The notes beneath the pieces were generated by a model. It was given only the letters and a program-made list of their open reading frames with translations, had not been told where the DNA came from and ran no database searches. DNA of 64,000 nt, taken from positions 4,187,001 to 4,251,000 of the forward strand of contig NZ_AP024849.1 of NCBI RefSeq assembly GCF_019977655.1, in the 5' to 3' direction. Below are positions 34,890-42,803 of the stretch, in pieces. The position numbers and the translations under genes are program-made. Position 1 is the stretch's first letter, and every line of letters begins with the position of its first letter. Source of the DNA: Clostridium gelidum. Its GTDB lineage: Bacteria > Bacillota > Clostridia > Clostridiales > Clostridiaceae.

Positions 34890-36797
34890 TTACACTTCTA
34901 TTTTATACTTCTTTATTTTTAAATATAATGTGTTTCTACTTATTCCTAGAGCCTTTGCTACTTTGGTCATATTATAATTACATGACTTTATAGCTTCATT
35001 AATTGCTTCACATTCTAATTCTTGCAAATTAAAAGTATCTTTTTTAACTTCATAATTTTCATAATAATTTGCCTGCATAGCATCCTTATGGATGACTTTA
35101 TCTATTTTCTCATCACAATCTTCCCATAAATCAAATGATATATTTCCATCTAAATTAACTATATTTTCTATATAATTTTCTAACTGTCTAATATTTCCTG
35201 GCCAATCATATGATAATAAGCCGTTATATAAATCTTCTTTAATCTCTGGCATTACCTTATTTAACTTAAAAGATTTTATTCTCAAAAAATATTCTATAAG
35301 TTTTTCTACATCACCATTTCTCTCTCTTAAAGGTGGTAGCATTATTGGAATAACACATAATCTATAATATAAATCTTCTCTAAAATTCCCTTTTTTAACT
35401 TGTTCTTTTAACTTTTTGTTTGTGGCTGCAATTACCCTAACATCTACAGGAATCTCTGTATCTCCCCCAAGCCTGGTTACTCTACCATCTTGAAGTACTC
35501 TAAGTAAATTAACTTGCATCTCCAGTGGCATTTCACCTATCTCATCTAAAAATAAAGTTCCACCACTGGCAATTTCAAATTTCCCCAACTTTCCACCTTT
35601 TTTCCCACCAGTAAATGTCCCATCTTCATATCCAAATAATTCACTTTCTATTAAATTAGCAGGTATCGCCCCACAATTTATTGCTACAAATTTACTACCT
35701 CTTCTTAAGCTATAATTATGCATAGCTTGTGCTATAACTTCCTTACCTGTTCCACTTTCCCCTTGAATTAAAACAGTCGATGGACTATTAGCAATAATTT
35801 TACAATTTGTTATTACATTAGTAATGGCTACACTTTCTCCTATAATATCATTAAAAGTTAAAAAAGCTCCTGTTGGGTCCTTTACATCTTTTTCTTCTTT
35901 TTCATTGTTCATAGTTACAACCATTCCAATTATCTTTTCCTTATGTCTAATTCCCTTAAAAACTAATTTAGTTTTATATGTACTTGTGTGTCTAAGTTTC
36001 ACTTCTTTAATAATATTACTATTATCTGTATCTAAATCCTTAAATATGTTCCCCAAATCAGGTAAAATATAACTTACTTCTTCCTTTAATAAATCATCCT
36101 TATCTTTATTAAATATTTCTGCACCAAATTTATTAATATTAATTATTTTTCCTTCTTTATTTATAATCATGATACCCTTATCAGAATTATCTATAACACT
36201 TTCCATATAATTATAAGTTTGAGTTAATATATCATTTATTTTTTTGTTATCCAATTCATTTTCAATTGCCTTTACTCCAAAAACTACGAGTCCCAAGGTA
36301 TGTGGATGTTTCATATTACTTCTACCAGTTAAATTTAAAGTTCCTATAATATCTCCACTTGTATTGTGAATAGGTGCAGCTGAACATGTTAACCCTTGAA
36401 GACCTTCTATATAATGTTCACTGGCAGTTATTTGAACACATTTATCTTCATTAATAGCAGTTCCCATTGCATTAGTACCTATATTTTCTTCATCCATATA
36501 AGCTCCAACATTAAGATTAACACAATCTAGTTTTTGACTATTTTCTTCTCCTCCCTTTATATATAAAATACATCCTTTATTATCTGTTAATACTATAATA
36601 AATTCATTATCCATAACAGCTGAAAAAATCATATCAATGTATAACTTAGATACTTCTATTAACTCTTTATTATTAATTATTATCTTTTCTAATTCTTCTC
36701 CTAACAGAATCTTCTTTGAATAACTTGATTTTTTTTCAACTCCATAACCTTCACTTCTCTTATGGGAATTTTCAACTAATATTCTTTTGTTTTCCAT
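34890..36797 (-). CDS. Sigma-54-dependent activator, AcoR/AdhR type
   Basis: Enhancer-binding protein of 635 residues. The ATG at 36797 follows GGATGGAGATGTCCT; a longer frame from 36869 is less likely. Domains: GAF (about 40-185, with GAYMDEENIGTNAMGTAINE and GLTCSAAPIHNTSGDIIG), PAS (195-300), AAA+ (320-555) and a Fis-type helix-turn-helix (595-630, MTKVAKALGISRNTLYLKIK). Walker A is GESGTGKEVIAQ and Walker B TLFLDEIGEMPL. The sigma-54-contact loop reads GTFTGG instead of the common GAFTGA. The gene is upstream of, and parallel to, the Fe-ADH with its -24/-12 promoter, so it most likely activates adh and perhaps nfnAB. The GAF ligand is unknown. Confidence 0.93.
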   Translation of the reverse strand: MENKRILVENSHKRSEGYGVEKKSSYSKKILLGEELEKIIINNKELIEVSKLYIDMIFSAVMDNEFIIVLTDNKGCILYIKGGEENSQKLDCVNLNVGAYMDEENIGTNAMGTAINEDKCVQITASEHYIEGLQGLTCSAAPIHNTSGDIIGTLNLTGRSNMKHPHTLGLVVFGVKAIENELDNKKINDILTQTYNYMESVIDNSDKGIMIINKEGKIININKFGAEIFNKDKDDLLKEEVSYILPDLGNIFKDLDTDNSNIIKEVKLRHTSTYKTKLVFKGIRHKEKIIGMVVTMNNEKEEKDVKDPTGAFLTFNDIIGESVAITNVITNCKIIANSPSTVLIQGESGTGKEVIAQAMHNYSLRRGSKFVAINCGAIPANLIESELFGYEDGTFTGGKKGGKLGKFEIASGGTLFLDEIGEMPLEMQVNLLRVLQDGRVTRLGGDTEIPVDVRVIAATNKKLKEQVKKGNFREDLYYRLCVIPIMLPPLRERNGDVEKLIEYFLRIKSFKLNKVMPEIKEDLYNGLLSYDWPGNIRQLENYIENIVNLDGNISFDLWEDCDEKIDKVIHKDAMQANYYENYEVKKDTFNLQELECEAINEAIKSCNYNMTKVAKALGISRNTLYLKIKKYKIEV

Positions 36798-36889
36798 AGG
36801 ACATCTCCATCCTTTTTTATAATAATCTTCACCTTTTCTAGCTGACTCAATAGTATTTTTGGCATGCAAAACTTAGCCATTTTAATTAC

Positions 36890-36936
36890 ATTTTACCACA
36901 AAAAAATAAGAGTTACCCTATAAACTCTTATTTTAA
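36890..36936. repeat. Repeated hairpin, copy 1 (ATTTTACCACA-AAATAAGAGTT)
   Basis: ATTTTACCACAAAAAAATAA leads into the stem AAATAAGAGTT / AACTCTTATTT (36904-36933). The same lead and stem recur at 39909-39955. The rest of the gap 36798-37259 holds no convincing gene: a 40-codon minus-strand frame near 37095-37215 lacks a start and overlaps the next gene's leader. Confidence 0.6.
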
Positions 36937-37259
36937 TACATTTTTTAGCAGTGATAAAAACCTCTTAGCTAAAAAATGTCTTGAAGTTATTATATAAATA
37001 GTTATGATATTGAATAAATATCATAAAACTCAACGTTTATCATTTTAATTTCAAAAATCTAGATTCTATTTTTGTTAATGGCTTCCGCCTACTTATTCTG
37101 ATCTTTAATAATTTCAAACTGATCATTTAAAAGTTTTCTATTTAGAACTTTTTCTGTTACATTCAATATTTTATTAAGTATATATTTTAATATATCTCTT
37201 AAAGCTAAGTATATTTTTACACAAAGGTATAAAACTAATGTAGATATGGAGGTGATATA

Positions 37260-37466
37260 ATGAGTAAAAGACCTTTAGTTCCAGAAGCAAGAAAAGAACT
37301 TAATAAATTAAAAAATGAATTTGCAAATGATATTGGTATAGAATTTAATGATAACTATGAGGGAAATAAAACATCAAAATTAAATGGACATATTGGTGGC
37401 GCAATTGGTGGATTAATGACTAAAAAGATGGTAGAAGAATTTGAAAAAAAATTAATTGATAAGTAA
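37260..37466 (+). CDS. Alpha/beta-type small acid-soluble spore protein
   Basis: A 68-residue SASP that coats spore DNA and shields it from damage, and is degraded at germination. It shows the two conserved blocks: LVPEARKELNKLKNEFANDI with the GPR protease site around NEFAND, and NGHIGGAIGGLMTKKMVEEF. ATATGGAGGTGATATA precedes the ATG. Expression in the forespore by sigma-G is expected from the family; I did not find a clear sigma-G promoter. It marks the organism as a spore former. Confidence 0.96.
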   Translation: MSKRPLVPEARKELNKLKNEFANDIGIEFNDNYEGNKTSKLNGHIGGAIGGLMTKKMVEEFEKKLIDK

Positions 37467-37563
37467 TTTTATTATAACCTCTACAACCTTTTAAATGGAT
37501 GCATATTTCACAAACTATTAATACATGATATAATATCCATAAAAAAGGGAGATCGGAAAATTT

Positions 37564-37914
37564 ATGAATGATAAAATAACTAAAGTAGATATTATAACAT
37601 CTCAAGGAAAACTTGAACCTTTAATAGATGAATTGAATAAGATTGGAATTACAGGTATGACCGTTTCTAATGTTTCAGGTTGCGGAGTACAAAAGGGTCA
37701 CACAGAATATTACCGTGGAACACCTGTAGACATTAAGTTATTACCAAAGGTAAAAATAGAAATTGTAATTGCTAATGTACCTTTAGACTCAGTAATAGAA
37801 ACTGTAAAAGAAGTGTTGCATACTGGTCAAATGGGTGACGGAAAAATTTTTATTTATGATGTATCTAATGTTATACGCATAAGTAATGGAGTCGAAGGAA
37901 AAGATGCTCTTTAA
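37564..37914 (+). CDS. PII-family nitrogen regulatory protein without Tyr-51
   Basis: A 116-residue trimeric PII signal protein. The family signatures are GCGVQKGHTEYYRGTPVDIK, LPKVKIEIVIANVPLDSVIE and the B/C loops TGQMGDGKIFIYDV. The T loop has normal length but Val where the uridylylated Tyr-51 of E. coli GlnB would be, while the Tyr equivalent to residue 46 remains; so control is probably by ATP/ADP/2-oxoglutarate binding only. No amtB, glnA or nif gene is adjacent, so its partner is unknown. GGGAGATCGGAAAATTT precedes the ATG. Confidence 0.93.
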   Translation: MNDKITKVDIITSQGKLEPLIDELNKIGITGMTVSNVSGCGVQKGHTEYYRGTPVDIKLLPKVKIEIVIANVPLDSVIETVKEVLHTGQMGDGKIFIYDVSNVIRISNGVEGKDAL

Positions 37915-37988
37915 TATATCATGAATTTAAATCAGTAAACAGCACAGCAATTATAATAATCTTATCTAACGAATTATTAATTAAAATT

Positions 37989-38033
37989 AAAGGATTTAGT
38001 ACTCTGTTAATTAGAGAGACTAAGTCCTTTTTT
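37989..38033 (+). terminator. Terminator of the PII gene
   Basis: AAAGGATTTAGT pairs with ACTAAGTCCTTT (one G-U) and inner CTCT with AGAG, followed by TTT. Confidence 0.85.
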
Positions 38034-38068
38034 AGAGAAATTAATCTCAATAATTGTCCTAGTATATT

Positions 38069-38097
38069 TGACTTGTTATTTTCTTTCACATGTCTGA
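38069..38097. repeat. End fragment of the MITE-like palindromic family, inverted
   Basis: TGACTTGTTATTTTCTTTCA followed by CATGTCTGA matches the reverse complement of the left end of the 7692-7856 element. No partner end nearby. Confidence 0.55.
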
Positions 38098-38122
38098 ATT
38101 AATAATTCAATCTAGTTTTTAT

Positions 38123-38515
38123 TTACTTAGCCTCATTTAAAAGTTTTAACATTTTATTATATGCTTTTCCTTCTTTTTCATTAGAAGACAATTTATCTAA
38201 TGAAATTTTAGCTTTTTCAATATCATTGTTAAAATAAAACGTTATAGATTTATTCCATCTATATGCATTCTTATAGATTTTGCTAAAGCTCAATACAAAA
38301 GCTATACTTGCAAGTATTAATCCCACTATTATAATTAACTTAATGCTTGATATTACACATAGCCATCCTCCAAATATGAAATATGCTGGTATGTTTTTAG
38401 CATTTGTATTTATTCCTAAAGACTTTTCTAATTCTTTCACCTGCTTCTTTATATATGAGTTGCTAGGCTTTTCCATTTCATTTTTCTCTTCACCTGGAAT
38501 AACTGATTTTTTCAT
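38123..38515 (-). CDS. Small membrane protein of unknown function
   Basis: A 130-residue protein with a hydrophilic N-terminus (residues 1-40), two adjacent membrane segments (about 43-85, including YFIFGGWLCVISSIKLIIIV and GLILASIAFVLSFSKI) and a charged helical C-terminus (EKAKISLDKLSSNEKEGKAY). AAGGAGAAATGAAAAA precedes the ATG. The C-terminal part recalls a TPR-like helix pair but is too short to assign. It follows the CNNM/CBS gene in the same direction with a 112-base gap. Not recognised. Confidence 0.7.
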   Translation of the reverse strand: MKKSVIPGEEKNEMEKPSNSYIKKQVKELEKSLGINTNAKNIPAYFIFGGWLCVISSIKLIIIVGLILASIAFVLSFSKIYKNAYRWNKSITFYFNNDIEKAKISLDKLSSNEKEGKAYNKMLKLLNEAK

Positions 38516-38627
38516 TTTTTCATTTCTCCTTTAAGTTTTTCTTTAGCACTATTAATATCAGCCCTTTTCATATTCATATGTTATTCATCTCACGCCTAAT
38601 AGGATGAGAGGGTTCAGCACAAAATAG

Positions 38628-39662
38628 TTAAATATTCTCATGATCAAACTCATCATGAATATCTCCAACAATTTCTTCTATTATATCTTCTAATGTAAGT
38701 AATCCGCTAGTCCCACCATATTCATCAACTACAATTGCAAATTGTTCTCTTTTATCTTTAAGTCTTTTAAATATATTTTTTATATGCATTGTTTCAGTGA
38801 AACTATTAACTTCTCTTATACACGACTTTAAATCTAATTTATTATCAGAAACTATATCTCTGTAAATATCTCTAACATGAACAAAACCAACAATATTATC
38901 CTTGTCTTCATCTATTACAGGGTATCTAGTGTATCCATTACTTGTTATTATGTTTATTACTTGCTCTTGGGTTGCATTTACGTCTATGCAAACCATTTTT
39001 TTTCTATGTATCATTATATCTCTTGCTTTACTACTCGCAAACTGAAAAGCATTGGCAAGTAGCAGTTGATCTGCCTTATCTTCTATACTTTGGTTAACTA
39101 TCATTTCTAATTCACCTTTTGTATAAATTTCTTGTGCTTCATTTACTGGTTCTATTCCAAATGGTTTTAAACAAAGCTCCGTTAATTTATCAAATGTTAC
39201 TGTTATAGGATACGTTAATTTGTGAAACAAGACTAATGAACTATCTAAAGCTAAATTACATTTTTCTGTTTCAGCTAGTGCAATAGCCTTTGGAACAAGC
39301 TCTCCAAATACAACTTCAAGTAAAGTAATTAAAGCAAATGCAAATATTAAAGAAATACTATGCTTAACACTATCATTTAAAGCTACCATATCTAGCATCG
39401 GTTCTATTATTTTTGATATAGTTGGCTCACCTAACCAACCTAATAATAAACCAACAACAGTAATTCCTAATTGAGTTGAAGATAAATAAGAGTTTAAGTT
39501 GTCTTTAACTATTTTACACTTAATTGCTCTTTTGTCTTTTTCTATTAAAGTATCTATTTTTGATGACCTTATTTGTACTATTGCAAACTCTATGGCTACA
39601 AAGTAAGCATTAATTAGAATTAAAATTATTATTGCTGCTAAATTTATTATTTCTGATTTCAT
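38628..39662 (-). CDS. CNNM/HlyC-type membrane protein with CBS pair, short form
   Basis: A 344-residue membrane protein: CNNM transmembrane domain (residues 1-185; LININAYFVAIEFAIVQIRS-like start, STQLGITVVGLLLGWLGEPT, VFGELVPKAIALAETEK) and a CBS pair (about 205-335; YTRYPVIDEDKDNIVGFVHV, VDEYGGTSGLLTLEDIIEEI). Family members affect Mg2+/Co2+ efflux or homeostasis. It stops right after the second CBS domain (VGDIHDEFDHENI) and lacks the C-terminal CorC_HlyC domain that usually adds about 80 residues, so it is a short version or a natural truncation. AAGGGAAAAGAAT precedes the ATG. Confidence 0.9.
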   Translation of the reverse strand: MKSEIINLAAIIILILINAYFVAIEFAIVQIRSSKIDTLIEKDKRAIKCKIVKDNLNSYLSSTQLGITVVGLLLGWLGEPTISKIIEPMLDMVALNDSVKHSISLIFAFALITLLEVVFGELVPKAIALAETEKCNLALDSSLVLFHKLTYPITVTFDKLTELCLKPFGIEPVNEAQEIYTKGELEMIVNQSIEDKADQLLLANAFQFASSKARDIMIHRKKMVCIDVNATQEQVINIITSNGYTRYPVIDEDKDNIVGFVHVRDIYRDIVSDNKLDLKSCIREVNSFTETMHIKNIFKRLKDKREQFAIVVDEYGGTSGLLTLEDIIEEIVGDIHDEFDHENI

Positions 39663-39704
39663 ATTCTTTTCCCTTCACATATTTATTTGAACAAAAGTGC
39701 CTGG

Positions 39705-39905
39705 GCTTAATAAGTTCTTAATTGTGCTTCGAACTCTTTTCATAGGTACGCACTTTTTTTATAGGTGAAATGATCTTGGTTGTGTTAAATAAGTTCCTAA
39801 TTGTGCTTAATAAGTTCTCGGTTGCACTTCGTGCCTTTTTCATAGGTGCGCATCTTTTTATCTGTGAAAAGTTCTTAATTGTGCTTCACACCTTTTTTAT
39901 CTGTG
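39705..39905. repeat. Imperfect nested tandem repeat
   Basis: AAGTTCYTAATTGTGCTT-like modules start at 39712, 39791, 39812 and 39869; between them a longer module CTTTTTCATAGGTGCGCAYC and TTTTTATCTGTGAAA recurs. Spacings of 79, 21 and 57 bases show a short and a long unit nested together. It lies in the 300-base gap between the CNNM gene and a COG0523 GTPase; no gene seen. Confidence 0.65.
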
Positions 39906-39908
39906 TAT

Positions 39909-39955
39909 ATTTTACCACAAAAATAAGAGTTTATCTTGCATAAACTCTTATTTTT
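39909..39955 (-). terminator. Terminator of the COG0523 pair; repeated hairpin, copy 2
   Basis: Perfect 15-bp arms AAAAATAAGAGTTTA / TAAACTCTTATTTTT around a 7-base loop, with further T residues in the transcribed direction. It begins 8 bases after the stop of the gene at 39963. The preceding ATTTTACCACAAAA matches copy 1 at 36890. Confidence 0.8.
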
Positions 39956-39962
39956 GTACTTC

Positions 39963-40907
39963 CTAAAAATAAATTAATTCATCTTCAATTTCATCTACAA
40001 CTTTATAGTTTTTAACATGTAAGAATGGAATTTCTCGTTCCTCTTGAGCCACGAATTTTTTATGAATTACTGCTTCTATTTCAATCCATTCTTTACCTTT
40101 AAAATTAATAGGTTTCTCAGTTTGACATAGAATCCCTAAAAAAGCAATATCATCTTCACAACACGTCATCGCATTTCTGCCAAAAGCAAAAATATTTTTA
40201 GGATATTTAGGATTAGTAGCTACAATTCCTTTTAATTTTATACTTTTACCTTCATATTTTTCTGGTGATTCAGTTGCATCTATATACCATACCCCAAAAT
40301 CATAATCTTCAAACTCAATTACATCTCCATTTATATCAAATGGTAATTCTAATGGGTTATCATCAATCTCACCATTTTCTAATTCAAATAACATATTTGC
40401 TTTTGTATTAACAGCTTTTACACTATTTCTAAATTTCAATTTATCTGTCTTTTCATTACAACGATTAAATATAATTAAATCAGAATCATTAAATTGTTCT
40501 ATTAATAAAGACTTCATATTACTCATATAGCCCTCAAAAGTAGAAGCATCAATAGGTGTTATAACTTGAGCAATTTCCCATCCTTCTGGGAATTCTACAT
40601 TAGCTACAATATCATATTCCCACATTCCATTATATTCTATTATAACTTTTGTTGGTTTATGTTCTTTGTTACAGTCCTTCAAAAATGAATCTGTCAGTTC
40701 TTCTTTACTATTAATATGTACTACTGTCACATTGTTTTCTTTTAAAATATTATTTTCACATTCTTCTATGCCATTTTCACAAACAATTAAAGTAATCTTT
40801 TCACCTTCAGCAAATTCTGGATCTTTAAATATTTCGTTAATAAAAGTTGTTTTACCGCCCTCTAAAAAACCAGTGATAAGAAAAATTGGTACATGTTCCT
40901 GTTCCAT
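39963..40907 (-). CDS. COG0523 (CobW-like) GTPase with YcgQ-like C-terminal region
   Basis: A 314-residue P-loop protein related to CobW/ZigA metallochaperones. ATG 40907 (MEQEHVPIFLITGFLEGGKT) follows GAAGGAATGAAGGA; the TTG at 40931 is less likely. Walker A is GFLEGGKTTF; the usual CxCC metal motif is absent (ENGIEECENN is in its place). The C-terminal third has FAFGRNAMTCCEDDIAFLGI, a motif I associate with the TIGR03943/YcgQ family that is often linked to zinc uptake. It follows another COG0523 GTPase by 94 bases and likely works with it in metal delivery or sensing. The metal is not established. Confidence 0.82.
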   Translation of the reverse strand: MEQEHVPIFLITGFLEGGKTTFINEIFKDPEFAEGEKITLIVCENGIEECENNILKENNVTVVHINSKEELTDSFLKDCNKEHKPTKVIIEYNGMWEYDIVANVEFPEGWEIAQVITPIDASTFEGYMSNMKSLLIEQFNDSDLIIFNRCNEKTDKLKFRNSVKAVNTKANMLFELENGEIDDNPLELPFDINGDVIEFEDYDFGVWYIDATESPEKYEGKSIKLKGIVATNPKYPKNIFAFGRNAMTCCEDDIAFLGILCQTEKPINFKGKEWIEIEAVIHKKFVAQEEREIPFLHVKNYKVVDEIEDELIYF

Positions 40908-41001
40908 TCCTTCATTCCTTCTTTCTTTCAATGTTCAATTTTCGATTATTGAACATTGCTAATTAATTTCCCAAATATAAGTATGGTTTTCTCGCAGATA
41001 T

Positions 41002-42027
41002 CTATATGTGAAATAATTGTTCTATTTTATCTTTATCTAAATTTGTACCTATAACACATAATCTTCCAGTATAATCAGCTACACCAATACGTACTTCATA
41101 TTCACCTGGAACTAAATCAAAATTAATCCATCCACCTTCAGTGCAAGGTATTATACCCTTTGCACGTAAAATAATACCGTAATCTGAAGTTTCTGATAAA
41201 AATTTTAATATTTCATTTATTTCTTCTTTACTATACTTTTTAGGTGTTTCTACGCCCCAGCTTGTAAATACTTCGTCTGCATGGTGATGTCCATGATTGT
41301 GGTTGTGTCCACAATCGCATTCTTTATCATGATGTTGGTGTTGGTGTTCATGATCATGGTCGTGTCCACAAGAGCACTCTTCATCATGATGATGTTCTTT
41401 TTCTTCTGCTAAAAGTTCTTTTTCAAGTAAATTTTCTCTTTCCATTGCAGTAACAATTTGTTTACCGCTAATTTCTTCCCAATTTGTAGTGATAATATGT
41501 GCACTACTATTATGTTGTCTTATTTGAGATACAACTAATTCTAATTTTTCCTCTGAAAGTTTTTGTGAACGACTTAAAATAATAGTATTTGCACTTTCAA
41601 TTTGGTTATTGAAAAACTCTCCAAAGTTATCCATATACATCTTGCATTTTATTGCATCAACTACGGCAACAGAACTGTTAAGTTTAATATCAACTTCATG
41701 CTCAATATTTTCTACAGCTTTAATTACATCAGATAATTTTCCAACTCCTGATGGTTCTATTATTATACGATCTGGTGAATATTTAGCTAATGCGTCTTTA
41801 AGGGCAGTTCCAAAATCACCAACTAAAGAACAGCAAATACAACCTGAGTTCATTTCAGTAATTTCAACTCCTGAATTATTTAAAAAGCCTCCATCAATTC
41901 CTATTTCTCCAAATTCATTTTCAATTAACATTAACTTTTCGCCGTTATAAGCCTCTTCTATTAATTTTTTAATCAAAGTAGTTTTCCCTGCTCCAAGGAA
42001 TCCTGATATAATATCTATTTTAGTCAT
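41002..42027 (-). CDS. COG0523 (CobW-like) GTPase metallochaperone with His/Cys-rich insert
   Basis: A 341-residue GTPase: Walker A GFLGAGKTTLIKKL (residues 9-22), ENEFGEIGIDGGFL, the metal-binding NSGCICCSL (CxCC, near residue 64), IIIEPSGVGKLSDV, and the CobW_C domain (about 265-341). Residues 210-250 hold an insert with HHHDEECSCGHDHDHEHQHQ and a second ECDCGHNHNHGHHHADE, two Cys pairs and about 20 His, for metal storage or delivery. The base-recognition motif is SRSQ rather than NKxD. The ATG at 42027 must be right because the P-loop follows at once and an in-frame stop lies just upstream, yet no ribosome site adjoins it (see 42036-42086). Zn, Co or Ni could be the cargo; family knowledge favours Zn. 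Confidence 0.92.
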   Translation of the reverse strand: MTKIDIISGFLGAGKTTLIKKLIEEAYNGEKLMLIENEFGEIGIDGGFLNNSGVEITEMNSGCICCSLVGDFGTALKDALAKYSPDRIIIEPSGVGKLSDVIKAVENIEHEVDIKLNSSVAVVDAIKCKMYMDNFGEFFNNQIESANTIILSRSQKLSEEKLELVVSQIRQHNSSAHIITTNWEEISGKQIVTAMERENLLEKELLAEEKEHHHDEECSCGHDHDHEHQHQHHDKECDCGHNHNHGHHHADEVFTSWGVETPKKYSKEEINEILKFLSETSDYGIILRAKGIIPCTEGGWINFDLVPGEYEVRIGVADYTGRLCVIGTNLDKDKIEQLFHI

Positions 42028-42035
42028 TTTTTATC

Positions 42036-42086
42036 TTTAGTGAGAGTGTATATAATAAGTATCAAACTCTCACTAAAACTCACCTC
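42036..42086 (-). promoter_or_regulatory. Hairpin that may bridge a distant Shine-Dalgarno to the GTPase start
   Basis: On the minus strand: AGAGGTGA (42079-42086), two bases, perfect 12-bp arm TTTAGTGAGAGT, 18-base loop, arm ACTCTCACTAAA, then GATAAAAA and ATG at 42027. Folding the hairpin leaves the strong ribosome site 10 bases from the ATG; unfolded it is about 52 bases away. No other ribosome site is near. The same inverted repeat could alternatively be a DNA operator. Confidence 0.5.
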
Positions 42087-42156
42087 TTTTCTTTTAATAA
42101 TATTTATTTTGTATAACATATTAATAATTTTATTGATACTTTGTCATAATAGAATA

Positions 42157-42549
42157 TTATGACGGCTCATTATCTTTAATAAAGTATCGTTTAGATGGAA
42201 ATGTAATTATAAGTCCTAAAAGTGATTGAATAAATCCTTGCGTATTATATGAATTCTTAATTTGTGTTAATATAAAAATCATAGATACTACTAAAAAAAA
42301 TAAATTATAGGTTATCATTGCCCAATACCCCCATCTTTTAAGCCTAAAATAGCCATAAGACATTGTTAATAGACTTATAAAACTTAATATTCTAATTGTA
42401 CCATCTAAAAAATCAGATATTGGAATAACAAGAATTCCAAATTGTTCAATAAATTTAGGTGTTAGAAAAAATGATACTATAATTAAAAATGCACCAATCA
42501 AATTCAAATCTCCAATAAATGTCACTAATATAGGTCTTTGTACCTTCAT
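42157..42549 (-). CDS. Four-TM membrane protein of unknown function
   Basis: A 130-residue hydrophobic protein with four predicted membrane segments (about 8-28, 35-58, 70-90, 95-112), for example LIGAFLIIVSFFLTP and NLFFLVVSMIFILTQI. GGAAGTGATTATGT precedes the ATG. I see no catalytic or binding motif. It is upstream of the COG0523 GTPase in the same direction, 129 bases apart, and might be transcribed with it; a role in metal transport would be speculation. Confidence 0.75.
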   Translation of the reverse strand: MKVQRPILVTFIGDLNLIGAFLIIVSFFLTPKFIEQFGILVIPISDFLDGTIRILSFISLLTMSYGYFRLKRWGYWAMITYNLFFLVVSMIFILTQIKNSYNTQGFIQSLLGLIITFPSKRYFIKDNEPS

Positions 42550-42803
42550 ACATAATCACTTCCTAATAATTCACTATTATGCCTAAACTAAATGTCCTTA
42601 ATCTTCTATTTTCATCTTTCAATTCTTCCACTTCTACTACTGGATAAACATAATCAGATCAAGTGTTCTCTTGATTCCTTTGTGTGATTTATTAATACTT
42701 TTTTCATTTTATATTATTCTTAAAATTCCGAACTGTCAATCCAACGCCCAAGTTATATTTATAGTTTTAATTAAATTGGTAATTTCACAAATATATACAC
42801 AAT

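Noticed and set aside
37095..37215. Short minus-strand frame of about 40 codons before the spore-protein gene
   Set aside because: No start codon with a ribosome site and it overlaps the leader of the opposite-strand gene; at most a remnant.
42036..42077. Inverted repeat read as a terminator of the upstream membrane-protein gene
   Set aside because: No U-run follows the stem on either strand; on the transcribed strand it is followed by GATAAAAA and the GTPase ATG.
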